A stretch of DNA of 64,000 nucleotides from Stomorhina lunata. Its lineage: Eukaryota > Arthropoda > Insecta > Diptera > Rhiniidae. The number at the start of each line of letters is the position of its first letter. Within the stretch, counting starts at the first letter, position 1. Location of the stretch: contig OW121743.1 in the NCBI GenBank assembly GCA_933228675.1, positions 15,461,724 to 15,525,723 of the forward strand, read 5' to 3'. The notes beneath the pieces are model-generated. The model was not told where the DNA came from and searched no databases. It saw only the letters and a list, made by a program, of their open reading frames with translations. The position numbers and the translations under genes were made by a program. Shown here piece after piece: positions 9,404 to 21,559 of this stretch.

Positions 9404-12037
9404 TTCTATAGAAAAATTGACGATAGGAAGACATTTTTATGAAAAAGTTGACGATAGGAAGACATTTCTAAAGAAAAGTTTACCATAGGAAGACATTTCT
9501 AAAAAAAAGTTTACGATAGGAAGACATTTCTAAAGAAAAGTTGACGATAGGAAGACATTTCTAAAGAAAAGTTGACGATAGGAAGATTTTTCTAAAGAAA
9601 AGTTGACGATTGGAAGATATTTCTAAAGAAAAGTTGACGATAGAAAGACATTTCTAAAGAAAAGTTGACGATAGGAAGACATTTCCAAAGATAAGTTGAC
9701 GATAGGAAGATATTTCTAAAGAAAAGTTGATGATATGAAAACATTTCTAAAGAAAAGTTGACGATAGGAAGACATTTCTATAGAAAACTTGACGATATTA
9801 AGACATTTCTAAAGAAAAGTTGATGATAGGAAAACATTTCTAAAGAAATAGAAAGACATTCCTTTAGAAAAGTTGACGATAGGTAGACATTTCTATGGAA
9901 AAGTTGACGATAGAAAGACATTTCTAAAGAAAAGTTGACGATATGAAGACATTTCTAAAGAAAAGTTAACGATAGGAAGACATTGCTATAGAAAAGTTGG
10001 CGATAGGAAGACATTTCTATAGAAAAGTTGACGATAGGAAGACATTTCTAAAGAAAAGTTGACGATATGAAGACATTTCTAAAGAAAAGTTAACGATAGG
10101 AAGACATTGCTATAGAAAAGTTGGCGATAGGAAGACATTTCTATAGAAAAGTTGAAGATAGGAAGACATTTCTATAGAAAAGTTGACGATAGGAAGACAT
10201 TTCTATAGAAAAGTTGACGATAGGAAGACTTTTCTATGGAAAAGTTGACCACAGGAAGACTTTTTTATAGAAAAGTTGACCATAGGAAGACTTTTCTATA
10301 GAAAAGTTGACGATAGAAAGACTTTTCTATAGAAAAGTTGACGATAGGAAGACTTTTCTATAGAAAAGTTGACGATAGGAAGACTTTTCTATAGAAAAGT
10401 TGACGATAGGAAGACTTTTCTATAGAAAAGTTGACGATAGGAAGACTTTTCTATAGAAAAGTTGACGATAGGAAGACTTTTCTATAGAAAAGTTGACGAT
10501 AGGAAGACTTTTCTATAGAAAAGTTGACGATAGGAAGACTTTTCTATAGGAAAGTTGACGATAGGAAGACTTTTCTATAGGAAAGTTGACGATAGGAAGA
10601 CTTTTCTATAGAAAAGTTGACGATAGGAAGACTTTTCTATAGAAAAGTTGACGATAGGAAGACTTTTCTATAGAAAAGTTGACGATAGAAAGACTTTTCT
10701 ATAGAAAAGTTGACGATAGGAAGACTTTTCTATAGAAAAGTTGACGATAGGAAGACTTTTCTATAGAAAAGTTGACGATAGGAAGACTTTTCTATAGAAA
10801 AGTTGACGATAGGAAGACTTTTCTATAGAAAAGTTGACGATAGGAAGACTTTTCTATAGGAAAGTTGACGATAGGAAGACTTTTCTATAGGAAAGTTGAC
10901 GATAGGAAGACTTTTCTATAGAAAAGTTGATTATAGGAAGAAATTTCTAAAGAAAAGTTGACGATACGAAGACATTTCTAAAGAAAAGTTGACGACAGGA
11001 AGACATTTCTATAGAAAATTTGACGATAGGAAGACTTTTCCATAGAAAAGTTGACGATAGGAAGACTTTTCTATAGAAAAGTTGACGATAGGAAGACTTT
11101 TCTATAGAAAAGTTGACGATAGGAAGACTTTTCTATAGAAAAGTTGACGATAGGAAGACTTTTCTATAGAAAAGTTGATGATAGGAAGACTTTTCTATAG
11201 AAAAGTTGACGATAGGAAGACTTTTCTATAGAAAAGTTGACGATAGGAAGACTTTTCTATAGAAAAGTTGATGATAGGAAGACTTTTCTATAGAAAAGTT
11301 GACGATAGGAAGACTTTTCTATAGAAAAGTTGACGATAGGAAGACTTTTCTATAGAAAAGTTGACGATAGGAAGACTTTTCTATAGAAAAGTTGATGATA
11401 GGAAGACTTTTCTATAGAAAAGTTGACGATAGGAAGACTTTTCTATAGAAAAGTTGACGATAGGAAGACTTTTCTATAGAAAAGTTGACGATAGGAAGAC
11501 TTTTCTATAGAAAAGTTGACGATAGGAAGACTTTTCTATAGAAAAGTTGACGATAGGAAGACTTTTCTATAGAAAAGTTGACGATAGGAAGACTTTTCTA
11601 TAGAAAAGTTGACGATAGGAAGACTTTTCTATAGAAAATTGACGATAGGAAGACTTTTCTATAGAAAAGTTGACGATAGGAAGACTTTTCTATAGAAAAG
11701 TTGACGATAGGAAGACTTTTCTATAGAAAAGTTGACGATAGGAAGACTTTTCTATAGAAAAGTTGACGATAGGAAGACTTTTCTATAGAAAAGTTGACGA
11801 TAGGAAGACTTTTCTATAGAAAAGTTGACGATAGGAAGACTTTTCTATAGAAAAGTTGACGATAGGAAGACTTTTCTATAGAAAAGTTGACGATAGGAAG
11901 ACTTTTCTATAGAAAAGTTGACGATAGGAAGACTTTTCTATAGAAAAGTTGACGATAGGAAGACTTTTCTATAGAAAAGTTGACGATAGGAAGACTTTTC
12001 TATAGAAATGTTCACGTTAGGAAGACATTCTATAGAA
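9404..12037. repeat. 31-bp minisatellite U1 (core ACTTTTCTATAGAAAAGT)
   Basis: About 85 units. Each holds the perfect 18-bp palindrome ACTTTTCTATAGAAAAGT followed by TGACGATAGGAAG, together 31 bp. Left units (9.4-10.2 kb) are more varied, with ACATTTCTAAAG in place of the palindrome core; from 10.2 kb on the array is nearly uniform, with an island of the older type at 10.93-11.0 kb. A block of four units is duplicated at the left: the rare variant CATTGCTATAG occurs at 9981 and again at 10,105, exactly 4 x 31 bp apart. Confidence 0.98.
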
Positions 12038-12540
12038 GACCATCATCAAGCCTCTGTATTAATTTTCTTAATCCTTTTCTAAGGGCTTCCACTGTAAGAC
12101 AATAAATCCCCATTTTTTGTTCTTCCCTTCCAACCAGAACATGAGCTAATGAAATAGTTGGGCATTAAAATATTTGCCGGAAATAACATTTTATTAACAT
12201 GTCACATTTTGTTTCCTTTTTCCAAGGAAAGTTTTCCATCATTTGAAGAACAAAAAACAAGAAAAAACTTTGTATTTATTCAATAGATAAAAATTATTTA
12301 TATGGAAAAATGAAATATTGCGAAAAATATCAATGAAAAGAATAGAAATAAATATGTTTTATTATAGGATTTAAGTAATAAAATGAATGAGAAAATGAAT
12401 GAAAGGATGAAGGATATGGATATCCTAATAGTAATAGGAATGAGTATGATAATATGTCATTTAATACAGTCGTAAAATTCAATATATGAAATTAAATGGA
12501 AATTAATAGGAAAATTTAGAATATTTGTGTCACGTTAAAA
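12038..12540. other. unique AT-rich spacer
   Basis: No reading frame, RNA gene or repeat is apparent. It resembles ordinary intron or intergenic DNA, including short ATGAATGAGAA-type low-complexity stretches near 12,380. Confidence 0.5.
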
Positions 12541-13800
12541 GTTTGTTCACACTGAACTTTTTTTAGTGGATTTTCGAAATTTTACGATGAATGTTCGAAA
12601 ATTCGAATTTGCCAAAAAATTTTAAAAATGACAAATTATTTTTTCTCTTAAAAGAAAAGCTAAACTTTTATTATTTATCTTAGAAAAATATATTTTGGCG
12701 AAATTTTGGACTTTTTGTTGATTTTCGAAATGTTCGAAAATTCGAATTTGATAAAAAATTTTAAAAATAACAAATTATTACTTAAGAATTTATAAAAATG
12801 ATAAATTTGTGATTTAAATTAAGTTTTGTAATGTTTTAAAAATGTTCGAAAATTTCGAAATTAAGTTTGAAAAATTCGAAATCTAACATTTTTAATTTCT
12901 TCTCTTAAAAGAATAGCAACATTTTCTTTTTTCATATGAATTAATTTTAGATTATTTTTTGTTGATTTTCGTAATTTTCGATGAATATTCGAAAATTAGA
13001 ATTTGATAAAAAAAATTTAAAAATGACAAATTATTAATTCAGAAGTTATAAAAATTATTAATTAGTGAATTAAATTGAATTTTGTAATGTTTTAAATATG
13101 TTTAAAAATTTCGAAATTAAATTCGAAAAATTCGAAATCTAACATTTTTATTTTTTCTCTTAAAAGAAAAGCTAAACTTTTATTATTTCTCTAAGGAAAA
13201 TATGATTTGAGAAAATTTTGAACTTTTTGTTGATTTTTGAAATTTTTGATGTATGTTCGAAAATTCGAATTTGATAAAAAAAAAATTAAAAATGACAAAT
13301 TATTACTTTAGAAGTTATAAAAATGATTAATTTGTGATTTAATTTGAATGTTGTAATGTTTTAAGCATGTTCGAAAATTTCAAAATTAAATTCGAAAAAT
13401 TCGAAATCTAAAATTTAAATTTCTTCTCCTAAAAAATAACAACAGTTTTTATAATTTCTCTTAAAAAACATGATTTGACTTTATTTAAGATTTTTTTTTT
13501 GATTTTCGAAATTTTCGATGAATGTTCGAAAATTCGAATTTGATAAAAAATTTAAAAAATGACAAATTATTACTTAAGAAGTTTAAAAAACTATAAATTT
13601 GTGAAGTATATTGAATTTTGTATTGTTTTAAACATATTCGAAAATTTCGAAATTAAGTTCGAAAAATTCGAAATCTAACATTTTATGTTTTCCTTTAAAA
13701 AATAGCTAAATTTTTAATATTTCTCTTAAAAAATATGATTTGTTGAAATTTTGGACTTTTTGTTGATTTTGCAAATTTTCGATGAAAGTTCGAAAATTTG
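12541..13800. repeat. ~260-bp degenerate tandem repeat, TTCGAA-rich (forward)
   Basis: About five diverged copies, recognised by the succession GATTTTCGAAATTTTCGATG, AAAATTCGAATTTGATAAAA, AATGACAAATTATTA and AAATTAAGTTCGAAAAATTC. The second landmark appears near 12,600, 12,737, 12,992, 13,260 and 13,530, giving spacings of about 137 and then 255-270 bp. TTCGAA is the recurrent hexamer. No coding potential is seen. Confidence 0.85.
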
Positions 13801-14449
13801 TCTTGCAAATTCTTTAATCGCTTTGCTATTTCAATTTTGTTATGTTTGAATCTTTAAAATTGGGTAAATTTGATGATTCTAATTTGGATTTTTTGTAATT
13901 TTACAAATTATGTTAATATCTAAAATTTTCGGTTATAAGTTCGAAAAGTTAGAAATTCATTCAATTGCTACAAAATAGTTTATTAACGTTTAAAAATTAT
14001 ACAAATTAATACTTTGTTTTTTAATTCGAATTTTTGATGTTTTGACTATGTTCGAAAGTTTCGAAGATAAATTCAAACTGTTCGGGATAAAAACAAGCAG
14101 TTTTAAAGCTTTTTTAATTAATTAAAAATTTCGAAATTAAAAAAAAGGCTTAAAACATTATAAAAATAAATTAAATAAACAAACAAAACATTCCTTATTT
14201 AAAAAAGCTATCACAAGCCCTTTTTAAGCATTTTTTAGAAATTCGAAAAATTTGAATTTAAGTTCGAAAATTTCTAAAATATTAGAAATTAACTTTATTA
14301 CTCAAAAAATAGTAAAATAATGTTGTTTAGGTCTAAATATTAAATGTTTTGCCTAAAAAGTTAAATTTTATAACGTTTTGACTATGTTCGAAAATTTCGA
14401 ATTTAAGTTCGAATTATTATAATTTAAAATGAAGAATAATTTTGAGCTT
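13801..14449. repeat. decayed TTCGAA repeats, still forward
   Basis: Weaker copies of the same family, seen from AATTTAAGTTCGAAAATTTC near 14,255 and AATTTAAGTTCGAATTATT near 14,396. These are still in the orientation of the block to the left. Confidence 0.55.
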
Positions 14450-16060
14450 AAATGAATTAAAGTTTTATTTTACTGCTAGGTAATACATTTTTAGGAAGCA
14501 TAATTAAATTATTTACATTCAATTCGAATTTTCGAACTTAATTTCGAAATGTTCTAAAATATTCAAAACATTATAGAAATACATTTTATAAGAAAAAATC
14601 ATTCCTTTGACTAAAAAAGCTTTCATAAACCTTTTTTTTTAGTGCATTTTAGAGAAATTTAATATTTTCGAATGTAATTTCGAATTTTTCGAAAATATTT
14701 AAACATAAAAAAAATTGATTTTAATGCTAAGAATAAGTTAATTAATGTTTTATTAGTCTTATAGTGCCATTTTTGGCATTTTGAAGAAATTTGAAATTTT
14801 CGAACTTAATTTCGAATACATATTTCTAAAATTATTAAAATAACACAAAATTTTAATTATTGACAAGAAAAAAAAAAAATTAACAGTTTTGATAAACTTT
14901 TGGACAAAACCAATTAAAATTCTATATTTCGAAATTTTCGAACTTAATTGAAATTTTTTCGAAAAAGCTCAAAACATTATAAAAATAAATTAAAGAACCA
15001 AACAATGCTTTCCTAAAACCAGGGAAGCTTTAATATGTTATTTTAAAACTTTTTAAGTAATTTGAAATTTTCGAACTTAATTTCGAAAAATTCGATTATT
15101 TCCAATACACTTTAACTATCGTAAAATTCTAATTCCTTAAAAGAAAAATTAAAAGTTTTACAATCTTTTTCAATTTGGGCCAAAAACGAGTTAATATTTT
15201 AAATTTCGAAGTTTTCGAACTTAATTTCGAATTTTTCAAATATGCCTAAAACATTGGAAAAATAAATTTTTTAGGTAAAAAATATTTTTTTTAGGTCAGA
15301 AATGCTAATATAAGTCATTTTATGGCATTTTATAGAAATTCGAAATTTTCGAATTCAATTTTAAAAACTTCGAATATATCTGAAATTATTAAATGATTCA
15401 AAACTTAAAATCTTATTTATTATTAAGAAAATTAAAAACTTTAACAGTTTTGGGCAAAAACGAATTAATATTTAAAATTTTTAAATTTTCGAACTTAATT
15501 TCGAATTTTTCAAATATGCTCAAAACATTAGAAAAATAATTTTACTAAATAAAAAAGACATTCCTTAGGTCAAAATTGCTAGCACAAGACATTTTATTGT
15601 ATTTTATAGAAATTCGAAATTTTCGAACTTAACTTTTAAAAATTTCGAATATTTCTAAAATGATTAAAATAACTTAAAATATTAATTATTAAAAAGAAAA
15701 CTTAAAAATTTAACAATTTTGGGCAAAAACGAATTAATATTTTAAATTTTAAAATTTTCGAACTTAAATTCGAATTTTCAAAAATGCTTAAAACATAAGG
15801 AAAATAAATTTATTAAGTAAACAAGACATTCTTTAGGCCAAAAATGCTATCGTTAGCCATTTTATGGTATTTTAAAGAAATTCGAAATTTTCGAACTTAA
15901 GTTCGAAATTTTTGAAAACTTTCGAAATGCTTAAAATAACATTTAAAACTAGTTATTAACAAGAAAAAATAAAAATTTAACAATTCTGAAAAATGTTAGG
16001 CAAAAACAAAGCAAGATTTTAGGTTAAATTTTTTCGAAATTAATTTCGAAAAAATCTTAA
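14450..16060. repeat. ~275-bp degenerate tandem repeat, TTCGAA-rich (inverted)
   Basis: The same family on the other strand: TTTTCGAACTTAATTTCGAA here is the exact reverse complement of TTCGAAATTAAGTTCGAAAA in the block to the left. Landmarks near 15,200, 15,485 and 15,755, and near 15,335, 15,610 and 15,880, give periods of 270-285 bp with two related half-units per period. Confidence 0.8.
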
Positions 16061-16834
16061 ATATCTAAAATTGTCTTAAATCAAATAATAATGTTTAGGA
16101 AGACATTTTAAGGTTAAATAAAACTTTTCAACTAAATTTAAAGCTTTAAAATAAATTTCGAATTTTTCGAACATAATTTCGAAATTTTCGAACATAGCCC
16201 AAAAGTAATAAAATTTAATTGAAATGACTTTTAAAAGTATTTTAAACTTATAAGAGAACTTTTCAATAAATTTTAAGCTTTCAAATGAACAATTTCCCAA
16301 AAGTACTTTTTTTTAATGAATATTTTATGTGCCCCCTCCAAAAGTACCTTTTTGATGAGTTATTGTTTTTCCATTTATTATTTATGTCCATGCTCATAAT
16401 ACCTGTTGTTTTAAGGTGGCAGAAAATTTAATATTTAATAATTCTAATGATGATTATCTCACTCTTAATTATAATTAAAAGTAAAGAATATTAAATGACA
16501 CCATATCATAATGATAATGATGATGACGATTGTTGATTACTTGATGTTCGTTTCGTGTTATTTTCTGGATGAAAACCTAAAATGTCGAAAAATGAATGAA
16601 TGTGTGACTAAATGACAGCCAAATACATTCACATATAAATTTTAATAACACGTGCGTGTAAATGCCTGACAATTTTTTAGAAATTCAAATCAAACAGCTG
16701 GTGACAAAAAAAGGTCACATGGAAGTATGTTTTTTTTCTTAATTGTGTTCCTTCCTTAATTTTTTTGAAACAATAGGATTTACATGAAAAAATGTTCGCA
16801 AAATTTGAGTTATTTTTACTTTTTTCTTAATAAA
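16061..16834. other. unique spacer
   Basis: Little repeat structure. The 74-codon minus frame at 16,076-16,300 is derived from AT-rich repeat remnants. ACAGCTGGTGACAAAAAAA at 16,694-16,712 recurs inverted, with one mismatch, at 20,137-20,155. A TGATGATGACGA simple stretch lies near 16,520. Confidence 0.45.
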
Positions 16835-17545
16835 ATCACTACTAATCTATGGATTTTCACGATCTAAGGCTTTATTTTTAAAAGTATTTATAGTTTTACG
16901 ATTGTGAAGAAACGATGGTAAGTTTTTGCCATTTTCGAATTTTTATGAGTTTTTAAAAAAATATATTTTTTTCGATTTTGCTAAAAAAATATTTTTTGTT
17001 ACATTGCGATGTTAATAACTTTAAAACCTTTGATTTTATAAAAAACTTAAAAATGAACGGCTTAAGGCAAATTTTGTTCTTTATTCATTGATGTATTTTC
17101 AATAAAATTGGATAAGTGGTTTTCAAGATATGGTAAATTAACTAGAATAAACCCTTCAAGAAAATTTGTTCGATAAAAATTGGGTATTTTCACATTATTC
17201 TTCATAAAATCACTACTTATCACTCTATATTCAGAATACAAGACTTGTATTATTGGAAATAATCATAGCTTTATGATCGTCGAAATGGTAAATTATTGCC
17301 ATTTTCGATTTTTTATAAATTTTTTAAAAACTAAATTTTTTTATATTTTCACAAAAAAAAAAATAAATATATATTTTTTTAGTTTGCGGTAGAATAACTC
17401 CAAAACTTTTGGTCGCACAAAAATCTTGCTTAAGCACGTCGTAAAGGCAATTTTGTTTTTTATCGATTGATGTGTCTCTTAGTAAAATCGGATAAATAGT
17501 TTTCAAGATATAGTAAACTAGATATGGTAAACTAGAACAAACAAC
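16835..17545. repeat. diverged tandem duplication of ~360 bp
   Basis: Two copies beginning with AAAATCACTACT (near 16,832 and 17,205) share TGCCATTTTCGA, a poly-T/A middle, a CAAAACTTTTGGT-like part, an ATTGATGT block and GTTTTCAAGATATGGTAAA. Divergence is high and the two short frames seen here do not align as a protein. Some older amplification seems to precede array U2. Confidence 0.7.
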
Positions 17546-17569
17546 ATCTTCAAAAATCAAAAAATTTAG

Positions 17570-20118
17570 TTTTTCTATAGAAAAAGTAAGCGATAGTAAG
17601 TTTTTCTATAGAAAAAGTAAGCGATAGTAAGTTTTTCTTTAGTGAAAGTAAGCGATAGTGAGTTTTAATTTAGAAAAAATAAGCGATAGTGAGTTTTTCT
17701 TTAGTGAAAGTAAGCGATAGTGAGTTTTTCTTTAGTAAAAGTAAGCGATAGTGAGTTTTTCTTTAGCAAAAGTAAGCGATAGTGAGTTTTTCTTTATTAA
17801 AAGTAAGCGATAGTGAGTTTTTCTTTAGAAAAAGTAAGCGATAGTGAGTTTTAATTTAGAAAAAATAAGCGATAGTGAGTTTTTCTTTAGTGAAAGTAAG
17901 CGATAGTGAGTTTTTCTTTAGTAAAAGTAAGCGATAGTGAGTTTTTTTTAGTAAAAGTAAGCGATAGTGAGTTTTTCTTTAGTAAAAGTTAGCGATAGTG
18001 AGTTTTTCTTTAGTAAAATTAAGCGATAGTGAGTTTTTCTTTAATAAAAGTAAGCGATAGTGAGTTTTTCATTAGAAAAAGTGAGTTTTTCTTTAGTGAA
18101 AGTAAGCGATAGTGAGTTTTTCTTTAGAAAAAGTAAGCGATAGTAAGTTTTTCTTTAGTGAAAGTAAGCGATAGTGAGTTTTTCTTTAGTAAAAATAAGC
18201 TATAGTGAGTTTTTCTTTAGTGAAAGTAAGCGATAGTGAGTTTTTCTTTAGTGAAAGTAAGCGATAGTGAGTTTTTCTTTAGTGAAAGTAAGCGATAGTG
18301 AGTTTTAATTTAGAAAAAATAAACGATAGTGAGTTTTTCTTTAGTGAAAGTAAGCGATAGTGAGTTTTTCTTTAATAAAAGTAAGCGATAGTGAGTTTTT
18401 CTTTAGCAAAAGTAAGCGATAGTGAGTTTTTCTTTAGTAAAAGTAAGCGATAGTGAGTTTTTCTTTAGAAAAAGTAAGCGATAGTGAGTTTTAATTTAGA
18501 AAAAAAGCGATAGTGAGTTTTTCTTTAGTGAAAGTAAGCGATAGTGAGTTTTTCTTTAGTGAAAGTAAGCGATAGTGAGTTTTTCTTTAGTGAAAGTAAG
18601 CGATAGTGAGTTTTAATTTAGAAAAAATAAGCGATAGTGAGTTTTTCTTTAGTGAAAGTATGCGATAGTGAGTTTTTCTTTAGTGAAAGTAAGCGATAGT
18701 GAGTTTTTCTTTAGTAAAAGTAAGCGATAGTGAGTTTTTCTTTAGAAAAAGTAAGCGATAGTGAGTTTTAATTTAGAAAAAATAAGCGATAGTGAGTTTT
18801 TCTTTAGACAAAGTAAGCGATAGTGAGTTTTTCTTTAGAAAAAGTAAGCGATAGTGAGTTTTTCTTTAGTAAAAGTAAGCGATAGTGAGTTTTTCTTTAG
18901 TGAAAGTAAGCGATAGTGAGTTTTTCTTTAGTAAAATTAAGCGATAGTGAGTTTTTCTTTAATAAAAGTAAGCGATAGTGAGTTTTTCTTTAGAAAAAGT
19001 AAGCGATAGTGAGTTTTAATTTAGAAAAAATAAGCGATAGTGAGTTTTTCTTTAGTGAAAGTAAGCGATAGTGAGTTTTTATTTAGTAAAAGTAAGCGAT
19101 AGTGAGTTTTTTTTAGTAAAAGTAAGCGATAGTGAGTTTTTCTTTAGTAAAAGTAAGCGATAGCGAGTTTTTCTTTAGTGAAAGTAAGCGATAGTGAGTT
19201 TTTCTTTAGTAAAAGTAAGCGATAGTGAGTTTTTCTTTAGTAAAAATAAGCGATAGTGAGTTTTTCTTTAGAAAAAGTAAGCGATAGTGAGTTTTAATTT
19301 AGAAAAAATAAGCGATAGTGAGTTTTAATTTAGAAAAAATAAGCGATTGTGAGTTTTTCTTTAGTGAAAGTAAGCGATAGTGAGTTTTTCTTTAGTGAAA
19401 GTAAGCGATAGTGAGTTTTTCTTTAGTGAAAGTAAGCGATAGTGAGTTTTAATTTAGAAAAAATAAGCGATAGTGAGTTTTTCTTTAGTGAAAGTATGCG
19501 ATAGTGAGTTTTTCTTTAGTGAAAGTAAGCGATAGTGAGTTTTTCTTTAGTAAAAGTAAGCGATAGTGAGTTTTTCTTTAGAAAAAGTAAGCGATAGTGA
19601 GTTTTAATTTAGAAAAAATAAGCGATAGTGAGTTTTTCTTTAGACAAAGTAAGCGATAGTGAGTTTTTCTTTAGAAAAAGTAAGCGATAGTGAGTTTTTC
19701 TTTAGTAAAAGTAAGCGATAGTGAGTTTTTCTTTAGTGAAAGTAAGCGATAGTGAGTTTTTCTTTAGTAAAAGTAAGCGATAGTGAGTTTTTCTTTAGTA
19801 AAAGTAAGCGATAGTGAGTTTTAATTTAGAAAAAATAAGCGATAGTGAGTTTTTCTTAAGACAAAGTAAGCGATAGTGAGTTTTTCTTTAGAAAAAGTAA
19901 GCGATAGTGAGTTTTTCTTTAGTGAAAGTAAGCGATAGTGAGTTTTTCTTTAGCAAAAGTAAGCGATAGTGAGTTTTTCTTTAGTGAAAGTAAGCGATAG
20001 TAAGTTTTTCTTTAGAAGAAGTAAGCGTCAGTGAGTTTTTCTATAGAAAAAGTAAGCGAGGCTGAGTTTTTCTGTTTATAAAAAAGTAAGCTACGGTGTA
20101 TCTTTCTACTGAAAAAGT
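17570..20118. repeat. 31-bp minisatellite U2 (GTAAGCGATAGTGAG unit)
   Basis: About 80 units of GTAAGCGATAGTGAG plus TTTTTCTTTAGTGAAA and close variants (AGTAAAA, AGAAAAA, a TTTTAATTTAG form). The first two units keep TTTTTCTATAGAAAAA, the core of U1, showing descent from a related founder. A block of 27 units is duplicated with a shift of 836 bp: the rare AGTATGCGATAG occurs at 18,661 and 19,497, and TTTAGACAAAG at 18,807 and 19,643 (anchor positions), both 836 bp apart. The right edge decays over the last 80 bp. Confidence 0.97.
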
Positions 20119-21559
20119 CATATGCAGTGGGACAGTTTTTTTTGTCACCAACTGTATACCTATATTCTTACCACAACTTTTGAGTAAATAATTTTAACAT
20201 TAGAATTGGCAGTTGTTCATTTTGATAGCAACAATTAAAATTTGCTTAAATACAGTTTTTCGTGTTAGAATTTTCTTTTTTAATTTTTCATAACGAAAAG
20301 TTAATTGGGTGTTTTTTTCGATAGACAAATGAAAACGATGATAGATTGCAATAAAAACAACACAGAATGTATTTAACAAAATTTATTAATCGATTTACAC
20401 GATTAACAAATTAAACAGAGGTGAGAAGATACAAAGAATGAAAGTAAATCATATGCACAGTGGGGGCAAATTGATAATTTAGTGAAAATGGTTTGGAATT
20501 GAAAATTATTTTAACTGAATATTTTCTAGAGAAAACTAAATGTCGCTTACTTTCTCTATGTATACAAATAATCGTGTTTAAAATTTTGTCTTTTTTTTTT
20601 TGTCTTTTTTTTTAAATATATCCTTAAAGGGTTTAAGATTAGCTATAGGTTTATTCAAAGTTTCATTTCTCGTAATTGACCTATTTAAAAGTTCTATAGA
20701 ACTAGTCTATATCTGTGTAATTAAAATGAACTTTCCCTTATTGTAGTTTAAGTTGGGAATGATTGAATTTTCATTTTGTATTTCATATGTCGGTATCCTT
20801 TTGCAACCTTTTGTCCTTGTCTCGTTTTCATTTAGTTTTTATTTTATTTTTTTCCTTCGCTTTTTTTGCAATCATTAACCAAACAAGATGTTTGTTAAGT
20901 TATTAAAAGGATCAGCCTCGTAAAAAGTAATAAAAACAAATAGGAAAGTAGTATAAGCGATTAAGACCTACGATGTGATACCCTACAATTTTAAGGGTAG
21001 CTATGAACCAAAATATTGACTGATTGGAATTAAATTTTAGATTTTTAATATATATGTAGATGTCAAATAAGAATTTAGAGGCTTTGAAACTTTTTTACCC
21101 AATTTTGTACAAAAATAAAATGGATCGGAGCAGGGGATATTTAATCCCCTAGACAAAAATAATACTAATTGTCGTGTTTTTTTTTTTAACTATTATTGGT
21201 TTATACTTTAAATACGCACAGTCGACTTTTATGTCAATGAAATCAGTTTAGACATCATCTGGTAGTATCTGAAAAGGCGTAATTCGGTTTTCCATACAAA
21301 TTTTATTGTCGTATATCTTCAGAACTATTTAGATTTTAAGCCTGGACCTTTTGTGAAAACATATTTTTTTAAGCAAATAATGTTTAAGTTTAAGTCCCAA
21401 GAAAACTGATACCTTAAATGAACATCGGGTCAAATAGAGGTATAATTCGATCTCGCCCGATACTACAACCAATCTTCTTAAATAAATTAGTCTTATTCCG
21501 TGGCCCTAGATCATTTTCTTTGGGCCCTAAGTACTTTGAAAGGGTGAACATAGCGACGA
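20119..21559. other. unique AT-rich spacer
   Basis: No coding region supported. CATATGCAGTGGGACAG near 20,120 and CATATGCACAGTGGGGGC near 20,452 resemble each other and could be worn transposon ends. The rest looks like ordinary intron or intergenic DNA. Confidence 0.45.
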
